From Dermatophagoides farinae (lineage: Eukaryota; Arthropoda; Arachnida; Sarcoptiformes; Pyroglyphidae), in NCBI RefSeq assembly GCF_024713945.1, contig NC_134677.1, positions 2,049,001 to 2,113,000 on the forward strand: a stretch of DNA of 64,000 bases, read 5' to 3'. The notes beneath the pieces are model-generated. The model ran no database searches and was not told where the DNA came from. It was given only the letters and a program-made list of their open reading frames with translations. The position numbers were made by a program, and so were the translations under genes. Positions 48,238 through 63,000 of this stretch are shown here, piece after piece. The first letter of the stretch is position 1. The number at the start of each line of letters is the position of its first letter.

Positions 48238-51087
48238 TTATCGTCTTGATGATCGATACCTGGATGTTGATGAATGGTTACTATGATGATGATGATGATG
48301 ATGATGATAATGTCGACGATCATGGGGTGTGATTGATCGGGATCGAGATCTTTGTCGTCGATAACGTTCTTTAGTTCCATGTCGAGATTTTGATCGTGAT
48401 CGGGACCTAGATCTTGAATGATACCTTTTTCGTCTATCATATGATGAATCCGAATTCGAATATGAACTAAATGATGATCGAGATGAACGAGAAGAATCCG
48501 ATGATCGACTAGGAGATCGTCTATTACGTCTAAATTTATTCAAAAAAGTAAATTGTTAGAAAAAAACTGAATGTAAAAAAAACCGGAACCCATACAACCT
48601 GGATAATTTATCAAATTCTTCTTTACGTTCACGTTGCTCTATTTTTCGTCTTTCTAATCGATCATTTTCAGCTTTTTTATCCAATTTATCTAATTTAAAA
48701 TTGATAATAATATTAAAATTTAGAAATTCATATTTCATATAATAATACAAACATTGTTTATCTAATTGAGCTTTCATCAAACGTTTAAGACGTTCCTGTG
48801 GTGTTATTACCAATGATGATGATGATGATGAATTGGATTTTGATGCTGCTGAAGGTGTTAACTGTTAAATTAACATTTAAAATAATTAGTAAAAAATTCG
48901 AATAGATGAAAATTTCATCAATAAGAATAATAATATAATAATAATAATAAACCCGTTTAAAGCTGTTGTAATTAATTTTTATATATGAATGAACCAAATA
49001 TAATAAATCGAAAAACGTTAAAAATTTCAATACTGACATTAGTCAATGATGAATGTTTAGTTGGTTCGGATGAATTTGCATGAATTACAGAAAGGTTTGA
49101 TCTATTTTTTTAAAAAATAATAAAAAAATGAGAAATATAAAAATATATGGCTAACAAAAGGTACTTACTTTTTCTCGTCAGAATCGATGTTTGGATCATC
49201 GCTATGATCATCGCCGCTTTGAGAATCGACTAAATCATGACGATAATATCGTTTAATTGGTGGCGATTTTTCTTTTTCCACCACCAAATTAATCATTGAC
49301 TTAGATTCGGATTGACTTTTCGCTTCAATTTCATCAGTTTTTTCACTTTTTCTGTCTCTAGAACTAGCTCTTCGACATTTTTTGGCATTTGATTCAATCT
49401 TTTCTAGTAATTTGTATAATTTCATATTATCATCATTTGTTTCGAGTTTTACATCATTAGTTTTGATAGGAATAAGACTTTGATTTGGAGATTTTTGTTT
49501 TTGCTTGTGATCCCTGTGTCTCGAAGATGGGCGATCAGATCTACGAATAGGGCTTTTTGATCTGCTTCGCTTTCGATATGAAGTTTTTCTACGGCGTGGA
49601 CTTTTTGATCTACTACGCCGGTAATTGTGTGAACGAGAATGTGAACGAGACCGACTTCGATATCTAGATGGTGGTGAAAGCCGTCGTCGACTAGATCGAC
49701 TTCTATGGCTCATACTTTCATCGGAAGAATTAGCATCATCACTTGAATATCTTCGACGTACACTTGGTGAACGACGAATGGTATATGAGGGAGATCGATC
49801 GAATGTAAATTTTTCATCATTGTTAGCCTCACGAAAACAGCGACGATTTTTTACATTTGAATTAGAAGTATGATTAAAACGAATATTAGAATCGACTTTT
49901 GAATTGGCCACATCAACAGGCAATGTTGGACCATATATCAATGGTTGATTCGATGAAATTTGTTTGGCTGGTATTTGTTTCGATTTTTCTGATAATTTCT
50001 TTTTATTTGATTCTTTTGATTTTTGAACAATTTTTTTCAATTTCTTTTTATTCACCGGTTTATCCATAGTTTCATCTTCATCATTACCAAATGATGTGAT
50101 AAATTCAATTTTTCCTTCTTCAATTTCACTTTTCGAATCATCATCATCATCATTTTCAGCGGATGAAGAATCTGATTTATTTTTCTGTTGTTTTTCTTCT
50201 CCAGCAAAATGATCAACTTCACAATCATCCATATTGATTGAACGTAAAATCAACAAACGTTGTTGGATTAATACTTTACGTTCTCGACGAGATTTACGAC
50301 CAACAAACATTGATTTTTCATTCTCTATTTCTTTAGCAATGCGCAAACGATCAGCTTCAGCTTTATCAGCTTGCATGAATTTCATAAATGCTCCAGATTT
50401 GATGCCATATTTTTTGGCAACAATATTAACACGTTCACACATATCCAAATCCAATTGATCAACAAACACGATAGTGTCAAGATCTTCAAATTCTTCATCA
50501 TCCGAATCATCTCCAGATTCGCTTGATGTCTCATCATCATTTTTAGATGATTTACCATCATTATCATCATAATTATATCCAATCGCAGACTTTTTTTCCG
50601 CCAATTTTTTCTTCAATTCATTCTTTGTTTTCACATTATTTGTCTGCTGTTGTTGTTCTCCCCATTTTTCTTTAAGAAATATTTTATGTAAAACTTTTTG
50701 TTCATTATTATCAACAAAATCATTTTGCACAAGATTACGAAATCGCTCATAATTGAGCTGACATTCTTGATCGGATGTAAGCAACCCTTCATCATTGTCA
50801 TTTGTACCAACATCTGCTGAACTTGGTATACAATCTAAATTGGCACGAACATCGAATCGATCTATCAGGTTATTTTGATCACCCATCCACGGTACTAAAG
50901 ATGATTCGGCAGCTTGTGAAATGAGCGGATCGATATGTATTTTCATTTGTTGACCATGTATCTGAAGATATGATGCCGGATCTCTACGGATACTTTCATA
51001 AAATTCTCGACGTTTTTCGGCACGACGTCTATGATCTATCATAATACCACGAATTTTTTTCTCATGTTTTCTTGCTTCATGCCACAT
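48238..51087 (-). CDS. CLASRP: CLK4-associating SR-like splicing factor (CLASRP/SFRS16/SWAP2)
   Basis: A nuclear SR-related protein of the SWAP family that interacts with CLK kinases and influences alternative splicing. Exons are 51087-49169, 49101-49038, 48861-48753, 48689-48599 and 48529-48238, giving 824 residues. The ATG at 51087 opens MWHEARKHEKKIRGIMIDHR, matching the vertebrate start. Conserved blocks follow: RRDPASYLQIHG, NNLIDRFDVRANLD, NYERFRNLVQNDF, KKLAEKKSAIGYNYDD and GRKSRRERK. A long Arg/Ser-rich region comes next. The small C-terminal exons carry TPQERLKRLMKAQLDKQYKL then DKKAENDRLERRK, again as in the family, and a last RS and His-rich tail. Two donors are weak (GTCAGT after 49038, GTTGTA after 48599), but phase and homology support them. 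Confidence 0.93.
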
Positions 51088-51357
51088 TTTTGGTGATAAA
51101 CTATTGTGATGATCCAATTGAATGATGAACAGATTTTATTTTTTCATTTTATTTTGGAATTGTGAAATCCAATAGTGACAGCTGATAGAGCGTAAAAAGT
51201 GAAGAACGAATCCTTTGTCATAGAAGTTGATAATCGATTGCGGCTCAATGTTTATTATCGATCTTGCATGCTTCTAGCCGTACATTTTTCATTCCGCCAA
51301 ATTCAAGTTGAATTTTACAATTTTAAATTTAAAATTCTAAAAAATATACATTCTGTG
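51088..51357. promoter_or_regulatory. Bidirectional promoter region of CLASRP and POFUT1
   Basis: The two start codons face away from each other across only 270 bp, so both 5' UTRs and promoters must share this space. No clear TATA box is visible. Confidence 0.5.
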
Positions 51358-52845
51358 ATGTCATTTTATAAAATATTTGCCATATTCTGCTACCTTATTG
51401 TTTTATTATTTTCCGACAATGTTAATTCGACCGGTTCCGATATTTCAATCGATCCGAATGGATATTTACTTTATTGTCCATGCATGGGTATGATAATTTT
51501 GAATATGGTATTTTTTCTCAATCAAATTATTTATTCTTAATTCCACAGGACGTTTTGGAAATCAAGCCGAACAATTTTTAGGAACTTTACAATTTGCCAA
51601 ATCAATTGATCGAACATTGATTTTACCACCATTCATTGAATATGTTGATTATAAAGTAACTTTTCAACCATTCGAAGATATTTTAGAGATTGATCCTATT
51701 CGTGAATATCATCGAGTGATGACAATGAAAGATTTCTTGTCAAAATTAGCACCATTAATTTGGAAACATGAAAATCGAAGTATCACTTGTTATTCTTCAA
51801 GAAATTTTTCAAACAATGAAAAAAATCAAGGTTGTAATCCTTTTGAAGGAAGTCCTTTCAAAGAATTCTGGTATCATTTGGGCGTTCGAGAATTTCCTTT
51901 AGGTTCACTTTACTATAAACCCTTACATACTGATTATAATTATTCGAATGAATGGAAACAAAAATTCCATAATGTTCCAGTATTAGCTTTAGTAGGTAGG
52001 TCGAGTAATTAATTTTTATTTTTAATTTTAGTTCAATTAAACAACGATTATTTTCAGGTGCACCATCATCATTTCCAACAAATAGTAAAGCAGTAAAATT
52101 GTCCAAATATATTTACTTTACAAAAAGTATCATGGAAAAAGCCCAAAAATATCGAGATGAAAGAGGATTCGCAAGAAAACCATATTTAGCTATCCACCTA
52201 CGTCATGGCACTGATTGGGTAGTGTGTTCATTGACATTCATTCTGTTTTTATTGACTTAAAATTATTATTATTGTTGTTTGTTATACAAATAGATTCGAG
52301 CCTGTGAACTGATCCATTCTAATCCTGATTTAAAACAGCTTTTCAGTTCTCAACAATGTTTAGGCGATAATGATAAACATCGATGGCTAAACAACTGGAT
52401 AACATTTGATCTTTGCCTTCATTCTTTCGAGCAAATAATCGAAGGGATAAAATTATCATTACAATCATATAACAACCAGGATGAAGTGAAACGAAATGAA
52501 AAAGAGCCAATCCAACATATCTACATAGCAACCGATTTTAATAACGAATCATTATGGCTGGATTTGAATCAAACATTGACAAAACATTTTTCATCATTGA
52601 CTTTGATTACGCCAAGCTTGACCCTCAATACAATGAATGGAACATTTAGTGAACATAATAAACAGGCACATTTTCTCATCGATCTCTATCTTTTATCACA
52701 TTCAAACGTTTTTATCGGCAATTGTATTTCATCATTCAGTGCTTTCGTCACACGATATCGCTTATATCGATTTAATTTCTTTCACACTACACATTTTTTT
52801 GCTTTCCATCGACCAAATTCTGTTCATCTACGTGATGAACTTTAA
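51358..52845 (+). CDS. POFUT1: GDP-fucose protein O-fucosyltransferase 1
   Basis: This ER enzyme adds O-fucose to EGF repeats of Notch and related proteins. Exons are 51358-51487, 51549-51995, 52058-52218 and 52294-52845, giving 429 residues. The ATG at 51358 yields a good signal peptide (MSFYKIFAIFCYLIVLLF); an open frame extends upstream but without homology. Family motifs appear in order: [20 protein letters not shown] with the GDP-fucose-binding RFGNQ, PPFIEYVDY, YHRVMTMKDFLSKLAP, VLALVGAPSSFP, the catalytic-arginine segment AIHLRHGTDW, IYIATDF and FIGNCISSFSAFVTR. The protein ends HLRDEL, an ER-retention signal. The human enzyme is 388 residues; the extra length lies mainly in the C-terminal half. 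Confidence 0.95.
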
Positions 52846-53380
52846 TGAATGAAAAAGAAAACGATCAATAATAACTGTAAATATGATGATTTGAGATGTT
52901 TTTGTAAATAAAAAAAAATTTTTAACAGAAAATTTGAAATGAATGAGGATTATTATACAAAGAAAATGATAATCAAAATCGTGATATGAATATTTATTAT
53001 ATACCGTTTTTATAATAAAAACCTTTTTCGAATCTGTCGAATTTTTTCTGTTTCGTTTGTTTTATATATATATATTCAGATTAATCAAAGTTTAAATTTA
53101 AATAATAGTAAAAGTGCAAATAGATAAGATAATCAATAGAATCGAATCAATTTTGCAGTTAAAGAATATACAAATATAATATATGTGTATGTGTTATTGA
53201 GGTTCATGTGTCCAAGAAATGACTTATTTTGATTTTGACTTTGACATATATGACAAGAATTTTATGACTGGATTTTTTTAAGCTCAGATATGAGAGAAAA
53301 AAAATGATTGAACAAAAAAAAAATATTTCGCCAAAAAAGATAGATAGTTTTGTATTATTATTATTATTATGTGATCATTA
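52846..53380. other. Convergent spacer between POFUT1 and NFAT 3' ends
   Basis: AT-rich, with an AATAAA near 52908 for POFUT1. No gene is seen. Confidence 0.5.
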
Positions 53381-56300
53381 TCAATCAAATGCTGCCGGAT
53401 CGATGAATACAATCAATTCGGCATCACTCATTTTGGACATTGGACAAATATTTGATTGAGCACTTGTTAAATCATTTGGCTCGGTTGTCGTTAATACTGT
53501 GCCATTATTATTATTGCTATTATTTGTAGATGTAACCGTTGATAATGAAGCCATTGGTGGTTGATTTTGGTTTGTAATCATTGATGTCGGTGCTGGTAAC
53601 ATTAATTCATTCTGTTTGTGCGTTTCCTGTACAAGATTTGTGGACATTGTCCTCATGAAAACCTGCTGCTGATTTGTTGTAGCAGCGCTATTCATTTCCT
53701 GTGATAGACTGTTTGTTTGGTTTATTGATGTTAAGTCGACTTTATTTTCTTGATGACAATACGATGCCAACTTACCAGAACCTAAAATACCAACTTGTGG
53801 TGGTGATGTTTGATTCGTAACTATCGTTGAATTCGATGATGATGATGATGGAGTAGGATCCACAGCCATAGCTATGTTTTGTAATTGATTACCATTTACA
53901 GCTCCAGTATTGTTCATCTGATTTAATGAATCCAATATTTCCTGCTGTAATTGATGATTTTGATTTGCAACCTGTTGCTCTAGCACGTTTAATGCCTGTT
54001 GATTTACAGCTGTTAATTGATTGGATGTTGCAACAAGTGGTTCACTTATTGTCATTGTTGATGATGTTTGTATCAATGGTGGACAATCATTTGTCATCAT
54101 GGAACACGGTAACTGTTCCGTTATTTTTGGCTGATTTGGCTGACTTGGATTTCCTAATGTTGCCAAATTATCCGCATTTGACACGGGTAAAGTTTGCATA
54201 AAAGAATCTATTGTTGTTGTTGGATTTGTAGTGGTAACGGTCACATTGGCGGTGTTTGAATTTGCCTGGTTCAAAGTGCTCATTATTGTATCCATCATTG
54301 GTGGATTATTATTCGTCGCTGAAACCATAAAATCATTTGATGTTGTTTGTGTAGTTTGTAAATTAAGCATTTGAAAATCTGAACTTGATAATCCTAATCC
54401 ATTCGATAATGGATTCGATGCCTGATTCAACAATCCTGTACTATCAGTACCAACTATCGATTGCTGTTGATTAATAATTGTGACAGAACCATTTCCAGGA
54501 TTGGCATTAGTTTCCGTCAACATTGATGTATGATTAGTATTTATCAGCAAAGGTGGAAGTTGATTTGCCGTGGTTTCATTGGTGATCTTGTTAGATGGAT
54601 AAGATCCATCGAGCACACCTTCCATGGCCATCGTCATGTTAGTCGCTATATTGGTTTGTGTTGCTGTTTGAGGAACCGTATTCATTTGTACAGGACGAAC
54701 AACAGGTATGGCGATTGCATTTAATTGTTTATTCAGATCTTGCAGACTTATTTCGGGTAAAGGAGATTCCTTAATACTCGTAGTGGTTGCAGATACAGGA
54801 TTTGGTGTTAATTGTGGTGGTGAAAGATTTGAATCATTCTCGTTTTTAATATTCGTCATTGGATGATCAATCGATGGAACAAATGCGGAAGCAGTAGATT
54901 GTTGTTGAATTGAATGAGTGATCGGAACTTGAGTAACAACTTGCATAGATACATTTCCTGTATTAGTAAGATCTGTGGCTGGTTGTAAAATTGATTGTAA
55001 TGATGGTGAAATATTTTCCGGTTGCTGGGTCAAAGATGATTGTGTAAAATGTACATTTCCATTACCATTATTTCCATTGCCATTTATAGATGTTTGATTT
55101 AGTAATGCTTGATGATTCAAATATTGTAATTGTTGATCAGAGACGATATTTGTCCCCATTGCTGCGGAAGTACATTGATCTATTTGTCCTGATGGTGTGG
55201 ATTGTGTATTTGTGTTGATAGTATTTAGATTAGTATTACCAGTACATCCTCGTATCAAATTTTCAACTAATTCCTCTTGTTTAACAATGGATACGCTACA
55301 TGTTGATGATGATGATGATGATGTTATCGATGCTGTAGGTGATGATGATAACGTATTTGTCGATGATGGTGATGTTAATGATGCATCTGTTGGTGTCATG
55401 ACATTATTTTGATTCGAAAGAAAAGACATAATTGTCGCTGTTGTTGTCGAATCAACCGGAGATGATGAAATATTTGAATTATTTTGAATTAACGCATTTC
55501 GATGATGAGATGAATTCATTTCATTCGTTGTTGCAATTGGTGATGGTGTTGATGATGATGATGAAGAAGGTGTTGCCGTTAATATTGAATATAAATTATT
55601 AGCCTGTTGCTGTGTGTTTGTTGAATTGTTGGTTGTTGTTTGTTGTTGTATCGATTGGTTTGTTTCATTAGAGTCCACGACTGTTGCTTGTGTCGCTGAC
55701 GATACCGAGGTAGTGGATTGTAAATGATGATGATGATGGTGATGATGATGATGATCAATAAATTGTTGATGATGATGACGATGATGAGATAGATTGTCAT
55801 GATGATTTAGATCCATAACTAAAGTGTTATTATTGGTCATATTTGATGATGAATTATTGTTATCTTTATTATTATTCGACGATTCAAAAGGAACAACAAT
55901 CGGCGTAGTTAATGTAGCTAAGCTTGTAGAGCTCGCTAACAAACTATTATCGCAAACTAAAGGGACAGAACATTTTTCGGATGAGCTTAATTTATTCAAA
56001 TCATTTTCTTTCAAATTTTTACTATTATTCATTTGATCATTATTATTGATCATTGTTGTGGAGTTGTCATGATTAAAATTGGACATTTGTCGACATAAAA
56101 GCGATGATGATGATGATGATGGTGATGATGTAGCCTGCACGGATGTGACATGTGTAGGAATTATAATTGAATTCGTTTGAACACAAGATTGTTGTTGTTG
56201 TTGATCATTGGTCACTAAATTTGATGATTGCAAATCTGTTTCCAATTTAATTCGGGTTTCCATAAAATTAAGAACGGCTTCATTTGAATTGTTTATTGTT

Positions 56301-59199
56301 GACGTCGATGATTCAGTTCGCCGAAGTCTCATATCCATTTCAAAGTTCATGTCTAATGGAAAATTACGAGAAAAAAAATAAATTAATTTTTTTTCAAACA
56401 AACATTAAAATTATCAGGAAAAATTCAAGGCTACAAAGTTCAATGAAGGTTAGGTCAACATTTTTTTTTGGGTAAATTTTCAAACTCTCATATTCATTTA
56501 TTTGATTGATAAGATTTGTACTCACTAGTATTGTTGGATGTTTGTTGTTGTGAATTATTATTTCTATCTGGTATTCGATAGTAAAATCTCTGTGGATCCG
56601 AACACTTTCCTCCACTTTTGACCATCAATAAAACTTCGATCAATTTTGGATCCGTTTCTGTTGATGATGATGATGGTGATGATGATGATGACGAGGATGA
56701 AGATGATGATAATGATCGTGTCTGTATTTGTTGAGATAATTTTACTGTTGCCGTTGGAATTGATAAATCATATGGTGGAATTTTGCAAATTAAATGTGTC
56801 TGTTTTGTAAAAAAAAATGGATTTTTATTATTTGATCAAAAAAAAAATCAGTAAATAACAGGAAAAGAGAAAACAGCAGCACAAAAAAGGTCAAAGGTTT
56901 CAATGGAAATGTTTCAATTTTTTTTTTGTTTTTGAATTAAATATTTGACATAATAGAAATAGATAGATAAAAATAGCATATGTTTTGATTTGTTTACCGA
57001 TTTAAGATATTCACGATTTGGTTCGACTATTTTGATCCATTTATCATTACGGAATATTACTTTGGCATCTTTGAGAAAATTTTTACCAATTATAAATAAT
57101 TCTTCACCACCATCAATATTACAACAGAACATTGATTTTTTATTGATTTCCGGTGTACCCAAAGGCTGTGTACTATATTTTGGATTGGATTATTATTATT
57201 ATTATTTTTTTTTTGTTTAATTTAATGAAAACATCGAGAAAGAAAAAATGAATAAATACCATAAAATAGGCGTGCTAACTGTTTGCAAAATTTCCATTGT
57301 TTCAGGTATTTCACAACGAAATACTAAACGACAACGTGTTGATCGTTTAATATTGGTTATTGAATCAACATCGGTGGTCATATTGTTTCCATTACCATTT
57401 TTTTGAAATTTATTCAATTTTTGTTCAACATCAACATTTCGTTCCTTGTTTTTATAAGAACAAAAAAATGAATACAATTCAAAAATTCATGATCGAAAAT
57501 CAAACCTTTAGAATACCGATGCAATCAACATTCACTTCCATATTATTGGCTGGCGATGCTTCCATTGTAATTATACTGGTTCCATCAATTTTTTTCATCA
57601 TACAATTTGTCGAATTTTTTCCCGCAATTTTCGATGCCTGATAAAATAGATGTGGAACACCAATATGTTTATCATGTCCAATGAAGCATTGAATTTTAAT
57701 TGGTTGTCGAGTGTAACCACAAAGTTTTACAATTGGATAACCATGGCCAGATTTGTCTTTGATAGCACCTCGGCTTCCTTCAGTCAAATATCGAGCTCTG
57801 TGAATAAAATAAACAAAATGAATAATTTTTGTCATATATTATTACATCACACATACCTATGCTGTTCTTCGGGCTGTGAAAGAATTTTTAATTCATATTT
57901 ATTATTCTTTGAACGTGATGGATGAGCACATGGTGCGATACGATTATTAATCATACTATTCTGATTATATTGATGTGGATTAGTGCCCAATGTTGTTGAT
58001 AATGAAACTGCCGAATTCTGATTTGAATGGCTCATTTTTTGACAATTACGAATCGACGATGATGATGGCGATGATGACACAATCATATTAGAATGATTCA
58101 TATGATTATGATAAACAGTACTATTCTGTTGATTTGTTGTTGGTGTTAAAACACAACTTTGTCGCATCGACGATGATGATGAATTTCGAATAATTTCGAC
58201 TGTATTATTAGAAACAAATCCATTACTAGTGGTTGAATGAGTTACAATAGGAATAGATGTTTCACTTGTAGACAATGATGAATTCGATGATACATTATTA
58301 TTATTATTATGTGAAAATGAAGATCCAAAATTTGTGGGCGGTGGTGGTAAAATGTTCAAAGTTCTTCTTGAAAATGGTTGAGCTTTATTTTGTTGTTGTT
58401 GTTGTTGTTGTTGTTGCTGCTGCTGTTGCTGTTGAGGTTGATGTTGTTGATGCAACAGGTGGTTATGATGATTATTATTAGGATGTTGTGAATGAAGAAG
58501 ATGTTGCAGATGATTAACGCCAATATTATTATGATTATTATTATTAGTTGTTGTTACCACTGACGACAATCTTGTTGTGGTGGTTGTGGTGGCAGCGGCA
58601 GCGGCAGCGGCGTTGTTTGCAATATTTCTAGCATGGCCATTTGTCATGGCATAAACATTTGTATTACCACCAGATGGATGGTTTGATCTAGATGATGCGG
58701 ATGATGATGAAGATAAATTTCTGTTTATATTAAATCTTGCAACTTTTGTCACAGGAATATTTGTTTGAATTAGTGAATTATTATTTTTTGTATTTATATT
58801 CAAATTAGAACACAAATTATCAGATAATGATGATGATGATGATGATGATGTTGTTGTTGTTGTTGTTGTTGTTCCACTACTAATTATACCCGAATCTTCA
58901 TCTGAAATTGTATATAATGATACTGGTGATTTCCAAGGTGATGTTGATGATTGTATTGATGATGATGATGATGATGATGATGGCGATGAAGCACGTGATG
59001 ATGACGATATTTGTGATGGTGATGTTGATGATACACTAGAACTTGATGGTGACAATGAAGATGATGATGGTGAACAAGATGATGATGATTGATGATTATG
59101 ATGATGATGATGATTATGGTAAGTAATTCGATTGTTACTATAATGATGATAGTGGTTCGTAACTTGTTGATGAAGCTGTTTACGTTTCAATTTTCCCAT
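53381..59199 (-). CDS. NFAT5: NFAT5-like Rel-homology transcription factor
   Basis: Exons are 59199-57857, 57797-57506, 57444-57260, 57172-56998, 56799-56526 and 56352-53381, giving 1746 residues; ATG 59199 is the first after an in-frame stop. Residues 1-430 are low-complexity (Ser, Asn, His and a run of about 19 Gln). The Rel domain begins YELKILSQPEEQHRARYLTE; the RARYLTEGSRG DNA-contact loop is of NFAT5 and fly NFAT type rather than calcineurin-regulated NFATc type. It continues through NNMEVNVDCIGILK and STRCRLVFRCEIP. The IPT domain follows (TQPLGTPEINKKS, GGEELFIIGKNFLKDAKVIF, FYYRIPD). About 990 Gln/Asn/Ser/Thr-rich residues ending FIDPAAFD form a presumed transactivation region. I see no clear PxIxIT calcineurin site. 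Osmotic-stress control is known for NFAT5 and only inferred here. Confidence 0.93.
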
Positions 59200-59446
59200 A
59201 ATAATAAAAACAATCTTTCAATGATTAATCACAATTGATGATTAATCAAAAACTGAATGATTCTTGGATAGTAAAGTGAAATATTTTTAGCGGTAATTTT
59301 TGTCGTCGATTTATTTTTAAATCAATTAAATAAAATATATATAAATTAAAATAAACAAATTGCACTCACGCACAAAAAAAAATATCACTAGGCTGAACTA
59401 GAATCACAATTCACTATTTTTTTTTTTACCAATCGGTTTTGAAATC

Positions 59447-60003
59447 CTATAGAAATTGAAATAAATGTGAAACAAAAATTATTTCCATTATTAATTATCA
59501 TCACCATAAGAATTATGATTAATACAGTGGTGTCGATCGATTATCACGAAGACGAAGACCAAATTAACCATGTGTAGTTATACTGTTGTTGTTGTTGTTG
59601 TTATTGTAGGTAATCTATCTATGAAACATGATAATTGGAAATGAGCGCGATTTTTTTTTTTTACTTTTCTTATACTATTTTTGGTTACCTCGATTATAAA
59701 TGAAAAAAAAATGAAATTATCAAATCATCAATGCTTCTGTTTGGTATGAACGATAAAGATGATAATCATTGTTTGTGTGTATTTGATATCTCTTATCAGT
59801 GAAAGCAGCAAAAGCAGAACAGTATTTATTTGTTGATGAATATCATTGATGGATATCGAAAGAAAGATCGCGACAGATAATAATAGAAATAAATGAGTAA
59901 CAAATATATATTTTCATTATTACTAATACAAAAATTCTTTAAATGTAGCGAAGAATTTTCTATTTTAGATGAACAAAAAAAAAATTTAAATAAAACTTAC
60001 CTG
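59447..60003 (-). other. Possible 5' UTR intron of the NFAT gene
   Basis: On the minus strand a perfect donor, CAG|GTAAGT, lies at 60003-59995 and an acceptor, CTATAG, ends at 59447. An intron here would place a non-coding first exon just upstream of 60001. This rests on splice sites alone. Confidence 0.35.
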
Positions 60004-63000
60004 TTTTTTTTCAACATGATATAATGATTTAATTGATTATTTAACAAGTTAATTGTAGTATACACAAGCAAACACATTTATAAAGTTGTCATCATCGTCA
60101 TCGTCATCGTCATTATCATCATTATCATTATTATCATCATCATCATTATAAAACATTGTTCATTAAATAAGAAAAATGTGTTGAATTTTTTAGAAAAATC
60201 TGTTGCTTGGTTAAAAATATTATTATTATTGTTGATTATCATCATCATCATCATCATCATGCTGTTGAATGTATGTATTTACAACTTATACACACAAACA
60301 CATTGACAATCCATCTTGGCGACATCAACAAAACTGGCTCTTCGTTTTTTTTTTTCTTCAATATTTTCTTGTATCAGAAATTATTTGAATGTATCAAAAC
60401 TGTTGTGTGTATGTGTGTGTGTGTTCTGTTTCTATATTTGATATTGATGATGATGATGATGATGATGTTGTTCAGAAACTAGCGTAAAAAAAATAATGTC
60501 AACTTGTATTTGTATCATATATAGTTAGGATGGTATATCATCATCGATGTTGATTATATATACAGAGTAAACTCTATTCAACTTGAGAATAGACACACAC
60601 ACACACACACACACACATACCAGAAACAGACAACCAGAAAAAAAAATAAACCAACAAGACGCCAGATCCGATCCTCCAAATCCGTAATTGAATATAGTTA
60701 ATATAATTCAATTTTTTTATGGAAAAAAAAGTAACGAGATGAAACTTGTGGATATGATGGTGAGAAAAAAAAGATATATTTATACAAACATAGCCAATAT
60801 CACATAATCATCACTTATGTAATTTGGATTTTAAAAAATATATTGATATTTTTTAAATAAATAGATGAATTTTTTGTTTTGTTTTGTTCCGTCCTCCTTT
60901 AACACCACCCTCCCCTTCTATTTCTTTTTTTTCGAAACAACATCGACAACAACAACAACAACGAAATGAAATGAACACATCCAATCATTCATCATTTATT
61001 TATTCATTCAAAAGACAATATTATGTTGTTGTTGTTGTTGATGTTTGACTAAACATCAACAAAATAAAAAACGTTACCACCTACTTTTACAATGTGTGTG
61101 TGATGGTAAAAAAAGTTGAAACTTTATTTAATATTAAATTGTGAAAAAAGAGAGATACAAGAGACTGATGGCAATGATGACTTGTTTGAACACAGTGTCA
61201 TCTCTCTCTCTCTCTCTCTCACTTTATCTATCCAACAATACTGGAAGTATAATGTTTGGTTCGATGATCATTAATGTCCTTATAATCATTATTATCATCA
61301 TCATCATTATCGATTGGGTTTATCATTCAATGATTTTTTTTTTTTAGTTTACAATATATATGTTGAAAAAAAATACACTGACTGATATGAAAAGGAAAAT
61401 CCAATGTTTTTTTTTCGTATGTGTTTCTGGTTATATATACAAAACATAAATTTTTTTTTTCAATTGTTTTTACCCGAATAGATTCTGATCAACATAATCG
61501 AATAAGGAAGATAAAACATAATAATATAATATTTGAATGATGAATATTTTGTTTTTTGTTTTTGGTTTTTCAAATCGAATGATTGAAAATATGGTTTTAT
61601 TTTTTATTTTTTGGTCGTTGTTGTTGTTGTTGATGAAAACCAATCTGTTATAATAATCCAACAATCTCATTATCAATTAGATCAATTTCTATCTCTCTCT
61701 CTCTCTTTTTGTCTGTCTGTTTTATTGAAACAGGTCATTGACACAAATGTACCATATAGAAATGTTATTGGTTTTTGACAAAATACACAAACACATAGTG
61801 AACAAGAAATACAAAAAAAAATGTTTAACGTAATATGACGATATTGAATATCTGAATAGCTAAAATATGAACCACACACAAACATTAACCGAAAATTTTT
61901 CTGTAAAAAAAAATGGTGACGAAATTATGAAAATGACGAATGAAAATATATATCTTTTTTATTTATACTGAAAAAAACCGTTTACGGTGAAATAATCATA
62001 ATCATCATCATTAGATCAATGGCCAAAGTCACAGAGTAAAAAAATATGAGAGAAATTTCTATTTACGTGAATTCCAATGGAATGTATCAAGACATTCTAA
62101 ATTGATGATTGTGCATTGCAATTTCTTCAAACATCGGTATATATTTGGTATAGTAGCTTTAAACTTTAAAAAGTTAGAAAAAAAACTATAATCAGTGATG
62201 ATGGTGAAAAATGATATTCATCATTCATTATTCACACATCAATCTTTAGCATCAACGTTGGTGTGGTGTGGTTTGGTTTGGTTTTGGTTAGGTTTAGTTG
62301 ATTTGATTTTTGGTTGAAGTGGACTTCATTTACCACTATAGTAGATCCACCACCATCATCATCATCACCAACATCATCAGATATACTTATTTCTTTCGAT
62401 ATCAAGATATTTATCAAAATAGAAAAGAAAAAAACTTCATCTGCCATGTCTGTATGTTTGTGTCTGGCGTCAGTTGGCGCCTTAAAATGTTATATAAATG
62501 TGATAAATATACAGCATAAATGTGAAATATGAGTTTTCTCATTTGTCATATATTTTATCTGTATCTCATACAGTGAAAAAAATCTTTTTTTTTTTGCTAT
62601 CTCATTTGCAATTTGCAATGAAATTTTGAACCAAAATATATAGATCATCATTTATGTGGTTAATTATTATTGTTAGAGTGAAATGTTTTTCCAATGAAAT
62701 TTATTACAGATCATATCGATCAAAATGGTTAGAATATGAAAAAAAACCGGAATTGTACAGTGAAAAATGATGATTATGATGATGATGATAATGATGATCA
62801 ATGAAAATTTTCTTCAATGTACACATATAATTCATAAATGAATATCTGCAATATGATAAACAAAAAAAAAAGAGAAAGAGAGAGTTGACATTTCATTGGC
62901 CTTTTTCTCAGTTCGTTCATCCATTCATTCATTCATTCATTCAATTTAAATTTGATCTAGCGAGAAAGTGTTTTTGTAAGCCATCAAGTTCATCAAACAC

